Assembly: GCF_001639145.1 (NCBI RefSeq)
Contig: NZ_LROY01000002.1
Span: 1,706,501-1,770,500, forward strand
Direction: 5' to 3'
DNA: 64,000 bases
Origin: Microbulbifer sp. Q7
Lineage (GTDB): Bacteria; Pseudomonadota; Gammaproteobacteria; Pseudomonadales; Cellvibrionaceae
The notes under the pieces were generated by a model that was not told the origin of the DNA, ran no database searches, and saw only the letters and a program-made list of their open reading frames with translations. Every line of letters starts with the position of its first letter. The first letter of the stretch is position 1. Below, in pieces: positions 54,894 to 62,682 of this stretch. The position numbers were made by a program, and so were the translations under genes.

Positions 54894-55367
54894 TTACTGA
54901 GCGACACTCCGCCACTTACTGCCGTGGACTTGCTGGTTGATGTACTCGACGAGAAACATCCTCTTGTCCTTCTTAAAAGAAGCCAGTTCGGCAGCCTGTT
55001 TCTCGATTTGCTCCTTGTGCTCATTGATCGCTTCCTCCTGGTCGTCGATCTCAATCTGAAGGTCTTCTCGCTCGTCCTCATCTTTGATCTTCGCGAGCTT
55101 CGCCTTGAGTTTTTTCACCTCGGACATCGCTTCTTTCAGCTCTTGCTTCTCATCCGCGAGGTCGTCACGAAGGCACTCCTCATGATCTCGGACTTCATCA
55201 GCGAAGTACCCAGCATGTTCTGACAACTCATCCTTATCGAGGAAGCCAATACTGGCCATATAGTCCTTAAATATTTTCTTCGCGATTGTCGTATTGATCG
55301 GTTCTTCTACCGGCTCAATCTGATTCGCCTTGAGAACTGGGTACTTCTTTTTGAATAGCCCGAACAT
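54894..55367 (-). CDS. hypothetical coiled-coil protein
   Basis: 157 residues from ATG 55367 with GGAG upstream. A short N-terminal part with KKIFKDYMASIGFLDKDELSEHAGY is followed by about 90 residues of charged heptad-like sequence (EKQELKEAMSEVKKLKAKLAKI, EEAINEHKEQIEKQAAELA), a coiled coil. No membrane segment, no known domain recognised. First gene inside the element and the only minus-strand one until 62637. Confidence 0.7.
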   Translation of the reverse strand: MFGLFKKKYPVLKANQIEPVEEPINTTIAKKIFKDYMASIGFLDKDELSEHAGYFADEVRDHEECLRDDLADEKQELKEAMSEVKKLKAKLAKIKDEDEREDLQIEIDDQEEAINEHKEQIEKQAAELASFKKDKRMFLVEYINQQVHGSKWRSVAQ

Positions 55368-55528
55368 TACTCACTCCATGTTTATTCATTCTTGGGTGCC
55401 TCACGGCCTCATTACATCCCAAATGCCCTGACATGTGAACACCAAGTCAACTTACCTAATAGTGGCCGGAAGACCCAACCAACTCTGGTGCATTCCCGTG
55501 CCCGCAAATCAATCAATGGAGACAACAA

Positions 55529-55780
55529 ATGAACCAACTAAACAACTGTCAACTAGTGACTGATACTCGATACCAGTGCCTGTTGTGCAAAGAGAAACCA
55601 CTAGCTAGATACTGCCGAGGCCTTTGCCGTGACTGTAAAGAGGTCTGGGGCAAACTAGGCTACCCGACCAAACGCTGCGGCGGCTGCCACCAATGGAAAC
55701 ATCAGGGCGAATACAGACTTCAGCTTTCAGGCCCGCGCCTAGCTCCCTTCTGCAAAGACTGTGAAGGAGGCCGCCAATGA
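55529..55780 (+). CDS. small zinc-finger-like protein
   Basis: 83 residues with four Cys pairs: CLLC, CRGLCRDC, CGGC and CKDC, spaced as in treble-clef or ribbon zinc fingers, and a basic surface. Good ribosome-binding site (ATGGAGACAACAAATG). It overlaps the next gene by four bases (ATGA) and shares its N-terminal zinc-finger style, so the two proteins may work together. Function unknown; nucleic-acid binding is likely. Confidence 0.75.
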   Translation: MNQLNNCQLVTDTRYQCLLCKEKPLARYCRGLCRDCKEVWGKLGYPTKRCGGCHQWKHQGEYRLQLSGPRLAPFCKDCEGGRQ

Positions 55781-56427
55781 AACAGTGCACGAAATGCAGG
55801 CAGCGTATGCCACTGACAGAGTTCCACTCGAATGGAGGGGGGCGCCGCAGGGGAGCTTGTAAGCGCTGCGAGGCGGTAAGAGACAAGGCTCGCCACAAGC
55901 CGAGACTGAGGTACATAGAACTGCAAGAAGAGCCATGGAGTCTGCCTGAGGGTTGTCTCAATGCCCGGAAGGACGCCACTAAGCACCCGCTCTATGAGAC
56001 ATGGCGATCAATGGTGAGCCGCTGCTATTTCCACAGTAGTGCTGGTTACCAAAACTACGGTGGTCGTGGCATCAGTGTCTGTCATGAGTGGCGTCACGAC
56101 TTCTGGGCATTCCGCCGTGACATGGGCGATAAGCCAAGCCCTGAGCACTCCCTCGACAGAATCGACAACGACAGCGACTACAGCCCCATCAACTGTCGGT
56201 GGGCTACTCGTCAGGAGCAATCTAGGAACACCAGGTTAACTGTCCGCGTCGACTTCTTCGGTGAAACTGTACCTCTGATCGATCTGGCGGAGGCTGCTGG
56301 TCTGCACGTACAGACAGTGAAGAACAGGATAGATCGCGGGTGGTGTCTATATGCTGCCTTGTCGATGCCGACTGGAATACACACCAAGACAACACCGGGG
56401 CTTCTGGCTAGCTACGAGTGGGCTTGA
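55777..56427 (+). CDS. phage-type HNH-like nuclease with N-terminal zinc finger
   Basis: 216 residues. N-terminal zinc ribbon (CTKCRQRM and CKRCEAVRD). The central part YQNYGGRGISVCHEW, SLDRIDNDSDYSPINCRWAT and QSRNTR is the typical block of the phage and plasmid family with a GYxxYGGRGI motif and a following HNH-like element. A small C-terminal DNA-binding-like part (LIDLAEAAGLHVQTVKNRI) follows. Such proteins are often homing or free-standing endonucleases; activity is inferred. Translationally coupled to the preceding small gene. Confidence 0.75.
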   Translation: MKQCTKCRQRMPLTEFHSNGGGRRRGACKRCEAVRDKARHKPRLRYIELQEEPWSLPEGCLNARKDATKHPLYETWRSMVSRCYFHSSAGYQNYGGRGISVCHEWRHDFWAFRRDMGDKPSPEHSLDRIDNDSDYSPINCRWATRQEQSRNTRLTVRVDFFGETVPLIDLAEAAGLHVQTVKNRIDRGWCLYAALSMPTGIHTKTTPGLLASYEWA

Positions 56428-56723
56428 AGATTCCCCCGACTTTTTTACTGAAAAAATGCGAGCGGTTGGGTCTCAAGACCATTCAGGCTATTTCCCCCAG
56501 TGGGGAGGCCCACAAACCAACCGGCCTCCCTCTGCTCTCTCACTCTACCCTGCTACCGATCTCGACCATCACTATGAGGGAGAACACCGGCGGTAATGCC
56601 TGCCAGGTGTGCCGATATGAGTTTACCCAAAAAGGTACAGAAAAAAGGTGTACCGATTGTTGTATTCATTAATCGTTTTGGGTACTGTTCGATTATTGTC
56701 TAAGACCTTACCGACACATAACA
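56428..56723. other. region before the recombinase gene
   Basis: 296 bases with no convincing gene. Two GTAC-containing words flank TGTTGTATTCATTAA at 56658-56672, a 15-base sequence that recurs at 58731-58745; it may be a recombination or regulatory site of the recombinase. A frame at 56574-56672 would code for a 32-residue peptide with two Cys pairs but has no ribosome-binding site. Confidence 0.4.
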
Positions 56724-57278
56724 ATGACTACTTTCCTCTACGCTCGCGTTTCCACCACCGACCAAGACACTGCGATCCAAGATGCTGCCCTTAAGAAGGC
56801 TTACCCAGACGGCATGCTACGCAAAGAGAAAGCTAGCGCCACCACGATGGAGCGCCCGGTGCTTCAGCTGTTCCTAGATATGATTCACGAAGGCGACACG
56901 CTAGTAGTTTGGAAGCTTGATCGACTGGCTCGGAACATGGCCGACCTGCTGGCTATCGTTCAGCTGCTACGGGACAAGGGGGCCAGCTTGAAAATTCTCG
57001 ACCAGAACATCGACACCAGCACCGCAACTGGCCGCGCCTTCCTGCAGATGCTCGGAGTCTTTGCTGAGTTCGAGACCAACCTTAGGAAGGAGCGCCAGAT
57101 GGCAGGCATTGAGAAAGCGAAGGCAGAAGGCCGCTACAAGGGGCGCCCGACTACCATCGACCCAGAGGCAGTCCGTCACTGCCTTGAGGTGGAGAAGCTG
57201 TCCTATCGCGCTACAGCTAAGAAGCTCGGCATTGCTCTGAGCAGTGTCCAGCGACTGGCCAAACAGGAGACAACCTGA
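56724..57278 (+). CDS. serine recombinase (resolvase/invertase family)
   Basis: 184 residues, the usual length of small resolvases/invertases. Catalytic Ser10 in YARVSTTDQD, the conserved LVVWKLDRLARN, and Arg residues of the active site; GRAFLQMLGVFAEFE and ERQMAGIEKAKAEGRYKGR precede a C-terminal helix-turn-helix (LSYRATAKKLGIALSSVQR). It can invert or resolve DNA at a short site; it is not a phage-type large serine integrase. Integration at the tRNA is therefore probably done by another enzyme outside the window. Confidence 0.92.
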   Translation: MTTFLYARVSTTDQDTAIQDAALKKAYPDGMLRKEKASATTMERPVLQLFLDMIHEGDTLVVWKLDRLARNMADLLAIVQLLRDKGASLKILDQNIDTSTATGRAFLQMLGVFAEFETNLRKERQMAGIEKAKAEGRYKGRPTTIDPEAVRHCLEVEKLSYRATAKKLGIALSSVQRLAKQETT

Positions 57279-57307
57279 GGCCACTATCAACAAACACCAG
57301 GAATAAC

Positions 57308-57988
57308 ATGAAAGACAACCAAACCATTCGGGAGCAGCTACTGATTCCCGGCTATTCAAAAGAGAACTACACCGAAGATTGCCCGTTGTACGACAACAGG
57401 TGGAACTACTTTGGGGGCAGTGAACCGTCCTCGGACAAGGCGACTATGGTACGGATCGACCTGTACCTGTATCTGGAGCTGAATATCAGTTCAATCCCCT
57501 ACCGCGAGGCTATCAGGCCCGACTCTGAGATCGTGACAAAGCTCGTTGAGATCTTTCCCCAGATTGCTGAAGGGAATGGCCGTTACAAGGTCGTTTCCTC
57601 GCTCAGAGGCGCTCATCATCGTCGCCAGCTGATCTCCTTCCAGATCGACAGATACCGGAAGTCTGGACGGATACAAAAGCGCCTCGAAGTATTGGCAGCA
57701 CTTCGGGAGGGGCGGGATGCTGGAGTTAATACCAGCTTTAACCATGAAGTCCGACTGAGGTATCGGCACCTAGATTACTGGTACTTCGATCTGACTCCAT
57801 CACTGGAGAATCAGCAGTTCTTCGCAGAGCTGCTGCCTGCAGTGCAAGGTCGCTATAAGCGAAAGCCTGATGTATATGCCGGGATCGTGGAAGCACTGGC
57901 CGCTAATCGTGGGCCTGTGTCGATCGCCAAGGAGTTCGGTGTGAGCCGGTCTTACGTATACAAGGTGAAGGGGGAGATGGGCGGTTAA
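57308..57988 (+). CDS. unknown protein with C-terminal helix-turn-helix, next to iterons
   Basis: 226 residues from ATG 57308 with AGGAA upstream. The first 175 residues match no family that I recognise; they contain several Tyr- and Arg-rich stretches (FNHEVRLRYRHLDYWYFDLTP). The last 40 form a resolvase-like helix-turn-helix (GPVSIAKEFGVSRSYVYKVKG). The stop codon lies only two bases before three tandem repeats of 55-57 bases, so the protein may bind its own downstream DNA as a replication initiator, partition or regulatory protein. This is inferred from position only. Confidence 0.7.
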   Translation: MKDNQTIREQLLIPGYSKENYTEDCPLYDNRWNYFGGSEPSSDKATMVRIDLYLYLELNISSIPYREAIRPDSEIVTKLVEIFPQIAEGNGRYKVVSSLRGAHHRRQLISFQIDRYRKSGRIQKRLEVLAALREGRDAGVNTSFNHEVRLRYRHLDYWYFDLTPSLENQQFFAELLPAVQGRYKRKPDVYAGIVEALAANRGPVSIAKEFGVSRSYVYKVKGEMGG

Positions 57989-57990
57989 AA

Positions 57991-58143
57991 GTGTACACAA
58001 ATAAGGCCGCCTGCCCATGAAATAAACTTTATGATCTCTGAGCAAGTGTACACAAATAAGGTCGCCCCCCCATGAGATAAAACTTTATGATCTCTGAGTC
58101 AGATGTACACAAATAAGGCCTCTCGCCCATGAAATAAAACTTT
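57991..58143. repeat. three iteron-like tandem repeats (55-57 bp period)
   Basis: TGTACACAAATAAGG begins at 57992, 58047 and 58104, each followed by about CCATGARATAAA(A)CTTT, and in the first two by ATGATCTCTGAG. The first two carry the palindrome GTGTACAC. The spacing of 55 and 57 bases is near five turns. Position right after a helix-turn-helix gene and the AT-rich part resemble a plasmid or element replication or partition site. Confidence 0.85.
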
Positions 58144-59201
58144 CAACCTTTTCCAGCATACATCTCTCACCCCCTGCCATCTCTACAAGCATCATGTTGT
58201 GGCACACAGATTCCCCAAGATCACTTCAAGCCCTACCCGAACCAAATACAGGTAGGCTGTCACTGAGCCTCACGGCTCGACCGATCTCTGATCGCGTCCG
58301 TCGACGCACTAACTCGACACACGACAACAAACCCCGGTTTAACTGATATCAGCCATTTGCTTCTGCAGGTGGTGACCGGGTCTGGTACGACATCACATCA
58401 ACTGAGCCCAATGGCTCGACCAAGCGTCTACTGCCTGAGCCTTTGGCTCGACCAATCTTCGATTGCGTCTATGGCAACGACCACTATCACGATCATTACA
58501 GAGCCTTAAGCAAGCTCGGTGATGCCAGTAGGTGGCCGGTAGTTGATGTAACAGACACAGTAGGGAGGTAATGGCCCCGACCTGTCCGGTGTACGACTGG
58601 GAATACTCGCCGTTGCTGTGGAAAGCGACAAACCATCTACCCCTGATTCAGGGCTTGTAGACTGGGGCGAACGGAATGGCTTCTTATCTTTAGGACTATC
58701 CTGCAGCCTTAGTATTAGACCGTTGTTTAATGTTGTATTCATTAAAGAATATTAACTAAAAGATTCTAAAGATAATCCTAAAGACAAACCTAAAGATAGG
58801 GCTCAGACAGGGGATGTCTGTAGTGAATTAATCACAGATCACTATCACCAATAGCTGTCTCTCCCTTGTCTTTCTCCCTTGTCTTCCCCTTTGTCTCAAC
58901 CCTTCTTCAGCTAGCCTCTTGCTGGTCTTTATGTACCTGTGTCTGTTCCAGTGTCTTCGGTGTCTTCTCCTGCACCGTTGGTCTTTGGTGGTCTCCAGTA
59001 CACACCGGTCTCACCAGCAGGGGGCTACCTGAAGGATGGTTCTTCCACCTTCCAGACTCTGACGTTTCTTGGTTGCTACGTTTCAGATTCCTTACTTGCT
59101 CATGAGCCCTAAAGCTCTACTGGGCGATTGCTCTGGTTTCATCACCAGCAGTAGTCGCTCTTTATTTTCACAATTCCCATTTATACAAAGAGGTAACCCC
59201 G
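58144..59201. other. non-coding region with repeated short hairpins
   Basis: About 1 kb without a convincing gene. A double-hairpin sequence TGAGCC-n-GGCTCGACCGATCT-n-GATCGCGTC occurs at 58264-58298 and 58436-58469, partly at 58403-58421, and again at 59506-59539; more degenerate copies may lie at 59103 and 59434. CTAAAGA repeats every 12 bases at 58766, 58778 and 58790, and its complement TATCTTTAGG lies at 58685. A TGTTGTATTCATTAA copy is at 58731. The region near 58860-59000 is rich in pyrimidine runs (CTCCCTTGTC, TTCCCC). Confidence 0.6.
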
Positions 59202-59405
59202 ATGAATGCTCGAGGCGATTACTACAAGGTGGTCTCACCGACTGCCACTGGCATGGTTCATGTCGATCTCTGCCAGCCATCACGCGCTGTGCTATCCAAA
59301 ATCCAACACAACATGCAGCTAACGCATGATCGCAAGGTGTCCATGCGTGAGATCTTCTCCGGTCTTCTCCTGGGCAAGATCAGGCCTGCAGACTACACGC
59401 GATAA
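59202..59405 (+). CDS. small hypothetical protein
   Basis: 67 residues with AGAGGTAACCCC before the ATG. Sequence (YYKVVSPTATGMVHVDLCQPSRA, HDRKVSMREIFSGLLLGKI) matches nothing that I recognise. The good ribosome-binding site and the position at the head of a run of small plus-strand genes support it as real. No membrane segment. Confidence 0.6.
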   Translation: MNARGDYYKVVSPTATGMVHVDLCQPSRAVLSKIQHNMQLTHDRKVSMREIFSGLLLGKIRPADYTR

Positions 59406-59575
59406 CAACCCTTCGAGACGCCCTCAGCGCCTCCCTGAGCCTGTCTAACAGCTCAACCAATAACGACACGCCAGATAGAGCAAGGGCCACCACAGCGCCT
59501 CTGAATGAGCCTACGGCTCGACCGATCTTTGATCGTGTCATGCGCCCCTCAATGACCCTCAGTCTGGAGACCACC

Positions 59576-59731
59576 ATGACCCATAAACAACCACTGCTAA
59601 CCATCGCCTTTTCAATGCTCTTCTTCCTTGCCTTGAAGGTTTGGTCAGCCCAACTGGAGATTACTCACTATGAGGAAACTCAACGACGAATACATGCCGC
59701 AGCCGTTACAAGTTACGAGCAACAGCGGTAA
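59576..59731 (+). CDS. small single-span membrane protein
   Basis: 51 residues from ATG 59576, preceded by CTGGAGACCACC. One hydrophobic segment (LLTIAFSMLFFLALKVW) then a polar tail. Its end overlaps the next gene by about 60 bases. Function unknown. Confidence 0.55.
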   Translation: MTHKQPLLTIAFSMLFFLALKVWSAQLEITHYEETQRRIHAAAVTSYEQQR

Positions 59732-59942
59732 CTACATGCCGATGCCTGAGCGCATCGAGCAGCACTTCAAGCCAACCGATACCGGCTTACGACTACAGCA
59801 ACTGATCGCCTACTTCAGCCAGCTTCAAGGTGAAACCGTGGACGCTGAATGGGTAGTGAAGTTCTGCGTCGATCAAATTTACAAAGACACACACACCAGT
59901 AATCCAAACACTGGCCGATGCCGTGTCTTCACCCGTATTTAA
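59670..59942 (+). CDS. small hypothetical protein
   Basis: 90 residues from ATG 59670 with GGAGAT upstream. Contains IEQHFKPTDTGLRLQQLIAYFSQLQGETVDAEWVVKFCVDQIYK, a helical, globular-looking part. No known domain recognised. It overlaps the preceding small membrane protein gene and precedes the next gene by 14 bases. Confidence 0.55.
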   Translation: MRKLNDEYMPQPLQVTSNSGNYMPMPERIEQHFKPTDTGLRLQQLIAYFSQLQGETVDAEWVVKFCVDQIYKDTHTSNPNTGRCRVFTRI

Positions 59943-59956
59943 ATCTGGAGACCCCA

Positions 59957-60751
59957 ATGACCAATGAAACAACTGGCCGCGCACATCTGGCCCTGAGACC
60001 TACTCAAACTGACACCCGTGACGCTGACACTCGATACAGCGATGGTGTCGATAACTACCTGTCCGAGCAGAAGCGACAGCAGGCCGCTAGCTACGGTGGT
60101 CGTGATTACCTCGACATCGATGAGGCATACAACCTTGGCGTCGGTGTTAAATCAGAGTGGTTTGAGCCGGGAGCGAGTACCACCACCTCGAAGCGCATAG
60201 TCGACCACAAGCACAAGGCGATGCTCGATGAGCTGAAAGCCAACGGACAGCTATCCGACGCTGCCTACCAGCGAGGCTTGGAAGAAGCTGGCTATCAGCA
60301 GGAAGAGATCGCTGAGGACGACAGCCCCGCCGCCGGTCTCGATCCCCTCCAGTACGATGAGGAAACGTCCAACAATGCTCAGTGGACGATTAACCAGGTA
60401 GGCGAGTCAGCGTTCAGAATGGCCATGACCAGCTACGTGATGGGCGACAGCACCGCTGCCATGAATCTCGCAGACCGACTCCAGACACGCGGAGTAACCC
60501 CTGATGACATCACCGGCATGTACGACAGCATGGCTCAGACCGCTGCTGGCAAGATCGCTGCAGTGATGGAAGCCAACGGCGATGAGGATGTGTCTGTCAA
60601 TGAAGTGATGGCATGGGCGAAACAGCTTGAGCCGGGACAGCAGGTCTACCACCTGACTCGAACTGCGATGGCGTCGGCACTGTTCGATAACTTCAAGCAT
60701 GTCCCTGATGTAGTCCAGAAGTACCGCCTCACGAAGCGTAAGCCACGCTAA
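59957..60751 (+). CDS. hypothetical element protein
   Basis: 264 residues from ATG 59957 with CTGGAGACCCCA upstream. Acidic and alanine-rich, with ARDYLD-like helical stretches (DEAYNLGVGVKSEWFEPGA, AFRMAMTSYVMGDSTAAMNLADRLQTRGV, AQTAAGKIAAVMEANGDEDV). No recognised domain; possible phage-like protein. It is in line with the other small genes and shares the same leader. Confidence 0.65.
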   Translation: MTNETTGRAHLALRPTQTDTRDADTRYSDGVDNYLSEQKRQQAASYGGRDYLDIDEAYNLGVGVKSEWFEPGASTTTSKRIVDHKHKAMLDELKANGQLSDAAYQRGLEEAGYQQEEIAEDDSPAAGLDPLQYDEETSNNAQWTINQVGESAFRMAMTSYVMGDSTAAMNLADRLQTRGVTPDDITGMYDSMAQTAAGKIAAVMEANGDEDVSVNEVMAWAKQLEPGQQVYHLTRTAMASALFDNFKHVPDVVQKYRLTKRKPR

Positions 60752-60846
60752 CACTACCAACTAAACCAAACCACCACAGGCCAACCAGCAGCTCTCTTAT
60801 GCCGCTGCTGCGTTTGCCGGTATCTGAAATTTAATGGAGACCGCCA

Positions 60847-61452
60847 ATGAATGAATTAACTATCAACGACTTGACTAGCTTCCAGTTCGACGGACAGCCA
60901 ATAAAGGTTGTTCAGTATGAAGGGCTGGAATACTGGGTTGTCAAAGAAGTATGCGACCTACTGGGCCACAGTAACCCAAGGCAAGCACTGAAGGACCACG
61001 TAGACTCGGAAGACATTTTGACCGTAAGCAAACGTGACGCTCAAATCGTATCTGGTAGCCCGAAGGCCCGAAGCGTGAACCTGATCAACGAGGCCGGTTT
61101 GTACGGGCTGATCTTCGGTAGCAGACTGGAGGCCGCCCAACGCTTCAAGCGTTGGGTCTTCAAGGAAGTATTGCCGAGCATCCGAAAACATGGTGGATAC
61201 ACCCAAGGTCAAGAGGAGTTGACGGAATTACAGAAGGCCGCACTCCACGGGACTGCTCAAAGCCTAGCGTCTGCTGTCCGATACTTAGACAGGGAAACCA
61301 AGCACCTCCACTGGTTGAAACCGGATAAGGAGGCAAGGTATCTCGAACGGGTGCTGGAGAATACTGCAGCGCGTTATAAGCTGCCCATGGCGCTGGTAGT
61401 GGCCTTGAACAGGTATGGCCTCAAGGATGTCCAGAAGGAACTGGCGATCTAA
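60847..61452 (+). CDS. BRO-N domain antirepressor-like protein
   Basis: 201 residues. N-terminal BRO-N domain typical of phage antirepressors (VVKEVCDLLGHSNPRQALKDHV, ARSVNLINEAGLYGLIFGSRLEAAQRFKRWVFKEVLPSIRKHGGY), then a helical C-terminal part (KDAREAR-like EARYLERVLENTAARYKL). It would counter a repressor of the element or bind DNA. ATGGAGACCGCCAATG supplies the ribosome-binding site. Confidence 0.88.
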   Translation: MNELTINDLTSFQFDGQPIKVVQYEGLEYWVVKEVCDLLGHSNPRQALKDHVDSEDILTVSKRDAQIVSGSPKARSVNLINEAGLYGLIFGSRLEAAQRFKRWVFKEVLPSIRKHGGYTQGQEELTELQKAALHGTAQSLASAVRYLDRETKHLHWLKPDKEARYLERVLENTAARYKLPMALVVALNRYGLKDVQKELAI

Positions 61453-61557
61453 AGAAAGGGCCTATCCATATTTTAAGTTGATTATGGTACAACGGTGCAC
61501 AATCGAAAAACTTGCATGTACATGTCATATTGGCGTTCTTCGTAAGGAAGTTGAATT

Positions 61558-62427
61558 ATGGATTATTGGTTACTTTTGGAGAAATCTGACGAGACGCGAG
61601 TTTCTAAGGGCATCAGGAGTTATGAGGACACGACCGGCCGCCAGTATAATTATGATAGCTTGGTGCCAAATCATCGTAATTTGAAGCAGCATGATCGTGT
61701 GGTTTTACGCAAGGAAAACGATATCCTCGGTTACGGGGTGGTCGGATCGGTACGATCTTATTCATCAGTAAAGGAGCATTCTCGATGTGTAAGTTGCGAT
61801 TCTACGGACGTGCGTGAAAGATCTACGAAGCTACCTCGCTGGAAGTGTGGTCGCTGCGGAGAGGAGTTCAAAGTACCGAAGATTACCAGTCAGCCTGTCA
61901 AGTCTTTTGAGGCTATTATTGGTAATTTTATTAGGCTAGAAGATCGTGTGCCAGTTAGGGATGTCAAAGCTTGTGCGGCGTCCCCCAACGGCCAAAATTC
62001 TCAGCACTCGATCTTGAAGCTTGACCAGGAAAAAATTCAGGAGCTGATTGATTTTAGTCGCTTGGAAGCTGAGGTGGTCAGGCTTGATGACTTGATAACA
62101 AAAGCGGAACTTGAAATACAAAGTTCACTTCATGGGTCAGCAGCGGAGAGAAAGGCGAGACTTAAGAACGCCAAGAAAAAGCCAGATAAAAGGCGGTGTT
62201 TCGTAGATGTTTTCGTTCGTAACCCAGATGTTGTGGCTGAAGTTCTTTCTCGCGCCAATGGGACCTGTGAAAACTGTGGTAACGAAGCTCCGTTTATTAG
62301 AAGGTCTAACGGAGAGCCATACCTCGAGGTGCACCATAAAATCCGTCTAGCCGATGACGGCGAGGACAGTGTCGAAAATGCAATTGCGCTATGCCCCAAT
62401 TGCCACAGAATGGCGCACTATGGTTAA
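61558..62427 (+). CDS. HNH endonuclease, probable modification-dependent restriction enzyme
   Basis: 289 residues from ATG 61558 with AAGGAAG upstream. N-terminal about 75 residues have the look of an EVE/PUA-type modified-base reader (LVPNHRNLKQHDRVVLRKENDILGYGVVGSV). Cys pairs at 77/80 and 97/100 form a zinc ribbon. The C-terminal 55 residues are a clear HNH domain: CENCGNEAPF, LEVHHKIRLADDGED and CPNCHRMAHYG. EVE-HNH type enzymes cut DNA with 5-methyl- or 5-hydroxymethylcytosine; that specificity is an inference. Low GC unlike its left neighbours, suggesting separate acquisition as defence cargo. Confidence 0.75.
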   Translation: MDYWLLLEKSDETRVSKGIRSYEDTTGRQYNYDSLVPNHRNLKQHDRVVLRKENDILGYGVVGSVRSYSSVKEHSRCVSCDSTDVRERSTKLPRWKCGRCGEEFKVPKITSQPVKSFEAIIGNFIRLEDRVPVRDVKACAASPNGQNSQHSILKLDQEKIQELIDFSRLEAEVVRLDDLITKAELEIQSSLHGSAAERKARLKNAKKKPDKRRCFVDVFVRNPDVVAEVLSRANGTCENCGNEAPFIRRSNGEPYLEVHHKIRLADDGEDSVENAIALCPNCHRMAHYG

Positions 62428-62484
62428 AAGTAATTTTAGTGCGACTGCGGACCTTTCTGCCCCCCGAAAGTATTGACAGATACT

Positions 62485-62682
62485 ATGTGTAATTTGAAAA
62501 GCTGTACAGCCGCCATCCTGCGGGGACAGTTTCGCCCTTCGCCAGCTGCCTCTAAGTATTGCGGAGATAAGTGCAAACTGACAATTCGGATGGAGGCCGT
62601 CGAGATGTTGGCAGCTGCCAAATCCCTTGGTGGGGGCTATCTTTGTCTAAACCTCCAGCGTAAGCCTAAGAAGAATAGATAG
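62485..62682 (+). CDS. possible small zinc-ribbon protein
   Basis: 65 residues from ATG 62485 (TTG at 62473 is an alternative). Cys at NLKSCTAAI and YCGDKCKLTIRMEAVEML give a plausible zinc-binding or small DNA-binding peptide. No ribosome-binding site stands out. Its last 46 bases overlap the end of the convergent gene on the minus strand, so it needs confirmation. Confidence 0.4.
   Translation: MCNLKSCTAAILRGQFRPSPAASKYCGDKCKLTIRMEAVEMLAAAKSLGGGYLCLNLQRKPKKNR

Noticed and set aside
56574..56672. 32-residue peptide with two Cys pairs
   Set aside because: It resembles a zinc ribbon, but there is no ribosome-binding site and it overlaps the probable site region before the recombinase.
57991..58143. 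CRISPR array
   Set aside because: Only three units, similar along nearly their full length, so there are no unique spacers; iterons fit better.
58506..58742. 78-codon minus-strand frame
   Set aside because: No ribosome-binding site or domain and it overlaps repeat sequence.
58866..59105. 79-codon plus-strand frame in pyrimidine-rich DNA
   Set aside because: Its composition (Cys, Phe, Trp, Leu) follows the pyrimidine runs, not a real protein; no ribosome-binding site.
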